Positions 4,803 to 6,188 of a stretch of DNA of 6,188 nucleotides are shown one piece after another (the stretch's first letter is position 1; every line of letters starts with the position of its first letter). A program made the translations under genes and the position numbers. The stretch spans positions 155 through 6,342 of the forward strand of contig DBRU01000046.1 in assembly GCA_002306375.1 (NCBI GenBank). The letters are read 5' to 3'. The notes under the pieces were generated by a model. It was not told the DNA's origin. It was given only the letters and a program-made list of their open reading frames with translations, and did no database searches. Source of the DNA: Faecalibacterium sp. UBA1360. Lineage in GTDB: Bacteria; Bacillota; Clostridia; Oscillospirales; Ruminococcaceae.

Positions 4803-6053
4803 TCAGCTCTTTTGACCAAGGACCTTGATGTCGTCGTTGTCCGCAAAGGCCACGGCGTTGAAGCCGGCGGCCTCCAGCGTGCCGAACTGCTTGCCCAGCT
4901 TTTTGGCCTGGGCCAGCACGGTCACGTCGTATTCGGCGCGCAGGCCTTCGGCCTTGGCCAGCACATCGGCAAAGTCGGCCTCGGGCAGGTAGAGCAGCGC
5001 CAGGCGGGGCTTGGCCCCGGGGATCGTATAGCCCTGTTCCAGCAAAATGCCGCACACCCGCTCGAACCCGATGGAAAAGCCCACCGCCGGCACGGCCTGG
5101 CCGATGAACTTGCCCACCATGTTGTCATACCGGCCGCCGCCGGCCACCGCGCCCGCAAACTGGGGGCAGGTGATCTCAAACACCATGCCGGTGTAATACC
5201 CCTGCCCGCGCACCAGGCTGGGGCAGTAGGCCACGCCGTAGCGCCCGGCGGCGATCTTTTCGGCCTTGGCCAGCACATAGCGCAGGTCGGCGGTCAGGGC
5301 GGGGCCGTCCTCGCCGCAGGCGGCGGTCACGGCCTCCAGGCTGAAATCCCCGCCCCGCAAAAAGGCGTCCAGGGCGTTGACGGCGGCTTCGGGGCAGGCT
5401 TTCTCGGTCAGTTCGGCGCGCACGCCGTCGGGGCCGATCTTGTCCAGCTTGTCAAAGCTGATGCACACCGAATCCAGCGTGTCGGCGGCAAAGCCCATGC
5501 CGGCCAGCATGGCCCGCAAAATGCGCCGGTCGTTGACGTTCACCGTGAACCCCGTGAACCCGATGCGCAAAAGCGCCCGGGCCGTCACGTCGATGAGCTC
5601 CACCTCGGCGTTGGGGCTCGAGTCCCCCAGGATGTCGATGTCGCACTGCACGAACTCCCGCAGGCGGCCCTTCTGGGGACGCTCGGCCCGGTAGACCCGG
5701 TCGGTCTGGATGACCTTGAAGGGGTTGGGCAGCTCGTTGCGGTTGGCGGCGTAGTAGCGGGACAAAGGCAGGGTCAGGTCGTAGCGCAGGCCCATGTCGG
5801 ACAGCTTGGCCTCCTCGCCGCTGCGCAGCGCGGCGGCCAGCTTGTCGCCCCGCTTGAGCACCTTGAAGATCAGGTTCAGGTTGTCGCCGCCGTCGCTCTT
5901 GTCCAGGTTTTCCATATCTTCCAGGATCGGCGTCGAGATGCGCTGGAACCCGGCGGCGCGGTAGGTGGCCAGGATCTCGCCCTGCACGTGATCGCGCAAA
6001 GCCTGTTCCCGTGGCAAAAGGTCGCGCATGCCCTTCAGCGGTTGAGTTTTCAT
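4803..6053 (-). CDS. hisS: Histidyl-tRNA synthetase (HisRS), class II
   Basis: Cytoplasmic enzyme that attaches L-histidine to tRNA-His. The 416-residue product shows the class II core: motif 1 near 34-50 (AGFQRISTPILEDMENL), GLRYDLTLPLSRY (88-100), motif 2 VYRAERPQKGRLREF (120-134), the histidine-binding loop LVRGQGYYTGMVFE (280-293), AGGGRYDNMVG (304-314) and motif 3 GFSIGFERV (325-333). The intact motif 2 and His loop argue against the catalytically dead paralogue HisZ. The C-terminal anticodon-binding domain (about 347-416, with KKLGKQF) looks about 20 residues shorter than usual. LRYDLT and LIFKVLKRGDKL (61-72) resemble archaeal, eukaryotic and Bacteroidetes enzymes more than the LRPEGT form typical of Firmicutes. 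The start at 6053 has AAGGAG (6065-6070) upstream. It has its own promoter and terminator, so it is a single-gene unit. Confidence 0.95.
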   Translation of the reverse strand: MKTQPLKGMRDLLPREQALRDHVQGEILATYRAAGFQRISTPILEDMENLDKSDGGDNLNLIFKVLKRGDKLAAALRSGEEAKLSDMGLRYDLTLPLSRYYAANRNELPNPFKVIQTDRVYRAERPQKGRLREFVQCDIDILGDSSPNAEVELIDVTARALLRIGFTGFTVNVNDRRILRAMLAGMGFAADTLDSVCISFDKLDKIGPDGVRAELTEKACPEAAVNALDAFLRGGDFSLEAVTAACGEDGPALTADLRYVLAKAEKIAAGRYGVAYCPSLVRGQGYYTGMVFEITCPQFAGAVAGGGRYDNMVGKFIGQAVPAVGFSIGFERVCGILLEQGYTIPGAKPRLALLYLPEADFADVLAKAEGLRAEYDVTVLAQAKKLGKQFGTLEAAGFNAVAFADNDDIKVLGQKS

Positions 6054-6089
6054 TGGCGTGGCAGCTCCTTACTGTAATTGGCGTTGGGG

Positions 6090-6106
6090 CGCGGCGTTGC
6101 GCCGCG
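6090..6106 (-). promoter_or_regulatory. Perfect hairpin in hisS leader
   Basis: CGCGGCG and CGCCGCG form a perfect 7-bp, all-GC stem around a 3-nt loop. It lies just downstream of the predicted hisS transcription start and about 20 bases before the ribosome-binding site. No T-run follows, so it is not a terminator. A stem at the 5' end could protect the mRNA from decay. No T-box features fit into the short leader. Confidence 0.5.
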
Positions 6107-6115
6107 TTATCCTTT

Positions 6116-6145
6116 ATCATAGTCCCCGGCGGGCGGTTTTGTCAA
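6116..6145 (-). promoter_or_regulatory. hisS promoter (sigma-A type)
   Basis: On the minus strand a perfect TTGACA (6145-6140) is followed after 18 bases by TATGAT (6121-6116), a 5-of-6 match to the -10 consensus. Transcription should start near 6109, leaving a leader of about 55 nt. Confidence 0.88.
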
Positions 6146-6163
6146 CCAAAAGGGGCATACTAA

Positions 6164-6182
6164 CCCCCGAAAGCAAAGGGGG
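6164..6182. other. Weak inverted repeat at right window edge
   Basis: CCCCC (6164-6168) and GGGGG (6178-6182) could pair around a 9-nt loop. No clear T-run follows on the minus strand, and the + strand continuation is mostly outside the window. It may be the edge of a terminator or repeat belonging to the next gene. The evidence is thin. Confidence 0.25.
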
Positions 6183-6188
6183 AGTGCA

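Noticed and set aside
4791..6077. 428-codon + strand open frame opposite hisS
   Set aside because: Shadow of hisS with Gly/His/Val/Gln-rich composition; it also runs through the hisS ribosome-binding site and most of the terminator-proximal end.

Overview
The window is GC-rich (C/G-ending codons dominate all four genes). It carries housekeeping genes with strong sigma-A-type promoters, Shine-Dalgarno sites (AGGAG-like) and U-tailed terminators. A lipoprotein with a classic LAGC lipobox and a DUF4349 domain, a MepA-like MATE transporter, and a structured repeat at the left edge of a type I associate with gut Clostridia together suggest a high-GC Oscillospiraceae relative (Faecalibacterium/Gemmiger/Subdoligranulum-like). 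That taxonomic call is an inference from style and memory, not a database result.

Layout: positions 1-288 are intergenic, with a hairpin-rich repeat at the left edge, a perfect 10-bp-arm inverted repeat, a 14-nt tandem repeat and the aspS promoter. aspS (289-2070, +) encodes a full-length bacterial aspartyl-tRNA synthetase. A structured 156-nt gap with an intrinsic terminator follows, then a MATE efflux gene (2227-3561, +; GTG start). A long perfect stem-loop at 3580-3619 sits between the convergent gene pairs and can stop transcription from both sides. On the minus strand, reading right to left, hisS (6053-4803) has its own near-consensus promoter and its own terminator. It is followed by a separately promoted DUF4349 lipoprotein gene (4653-3631).

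The two synthetases charge tRNA-Asp and tRNA-His. In many Firmicutes hisS and aspS form one operon. Here they lie within about 2.7 kb of each other but point toward each other, each with its own short leader, with a transporter and a surface lipoprotein between them. The transporter and lipoprotein have no obvious functional link to translation.

I found no mobile element, CRISPR array, RNA gene or clear new multi-gene system. The points most worth a second look are the candidate attenuator-like leader of the MATE gene, the unusual (archaeal/eukaryotic/Bacteroidetes-like) signature and short C-terminus of HisRS, and the layered repeats upstream of the aspS promoter.
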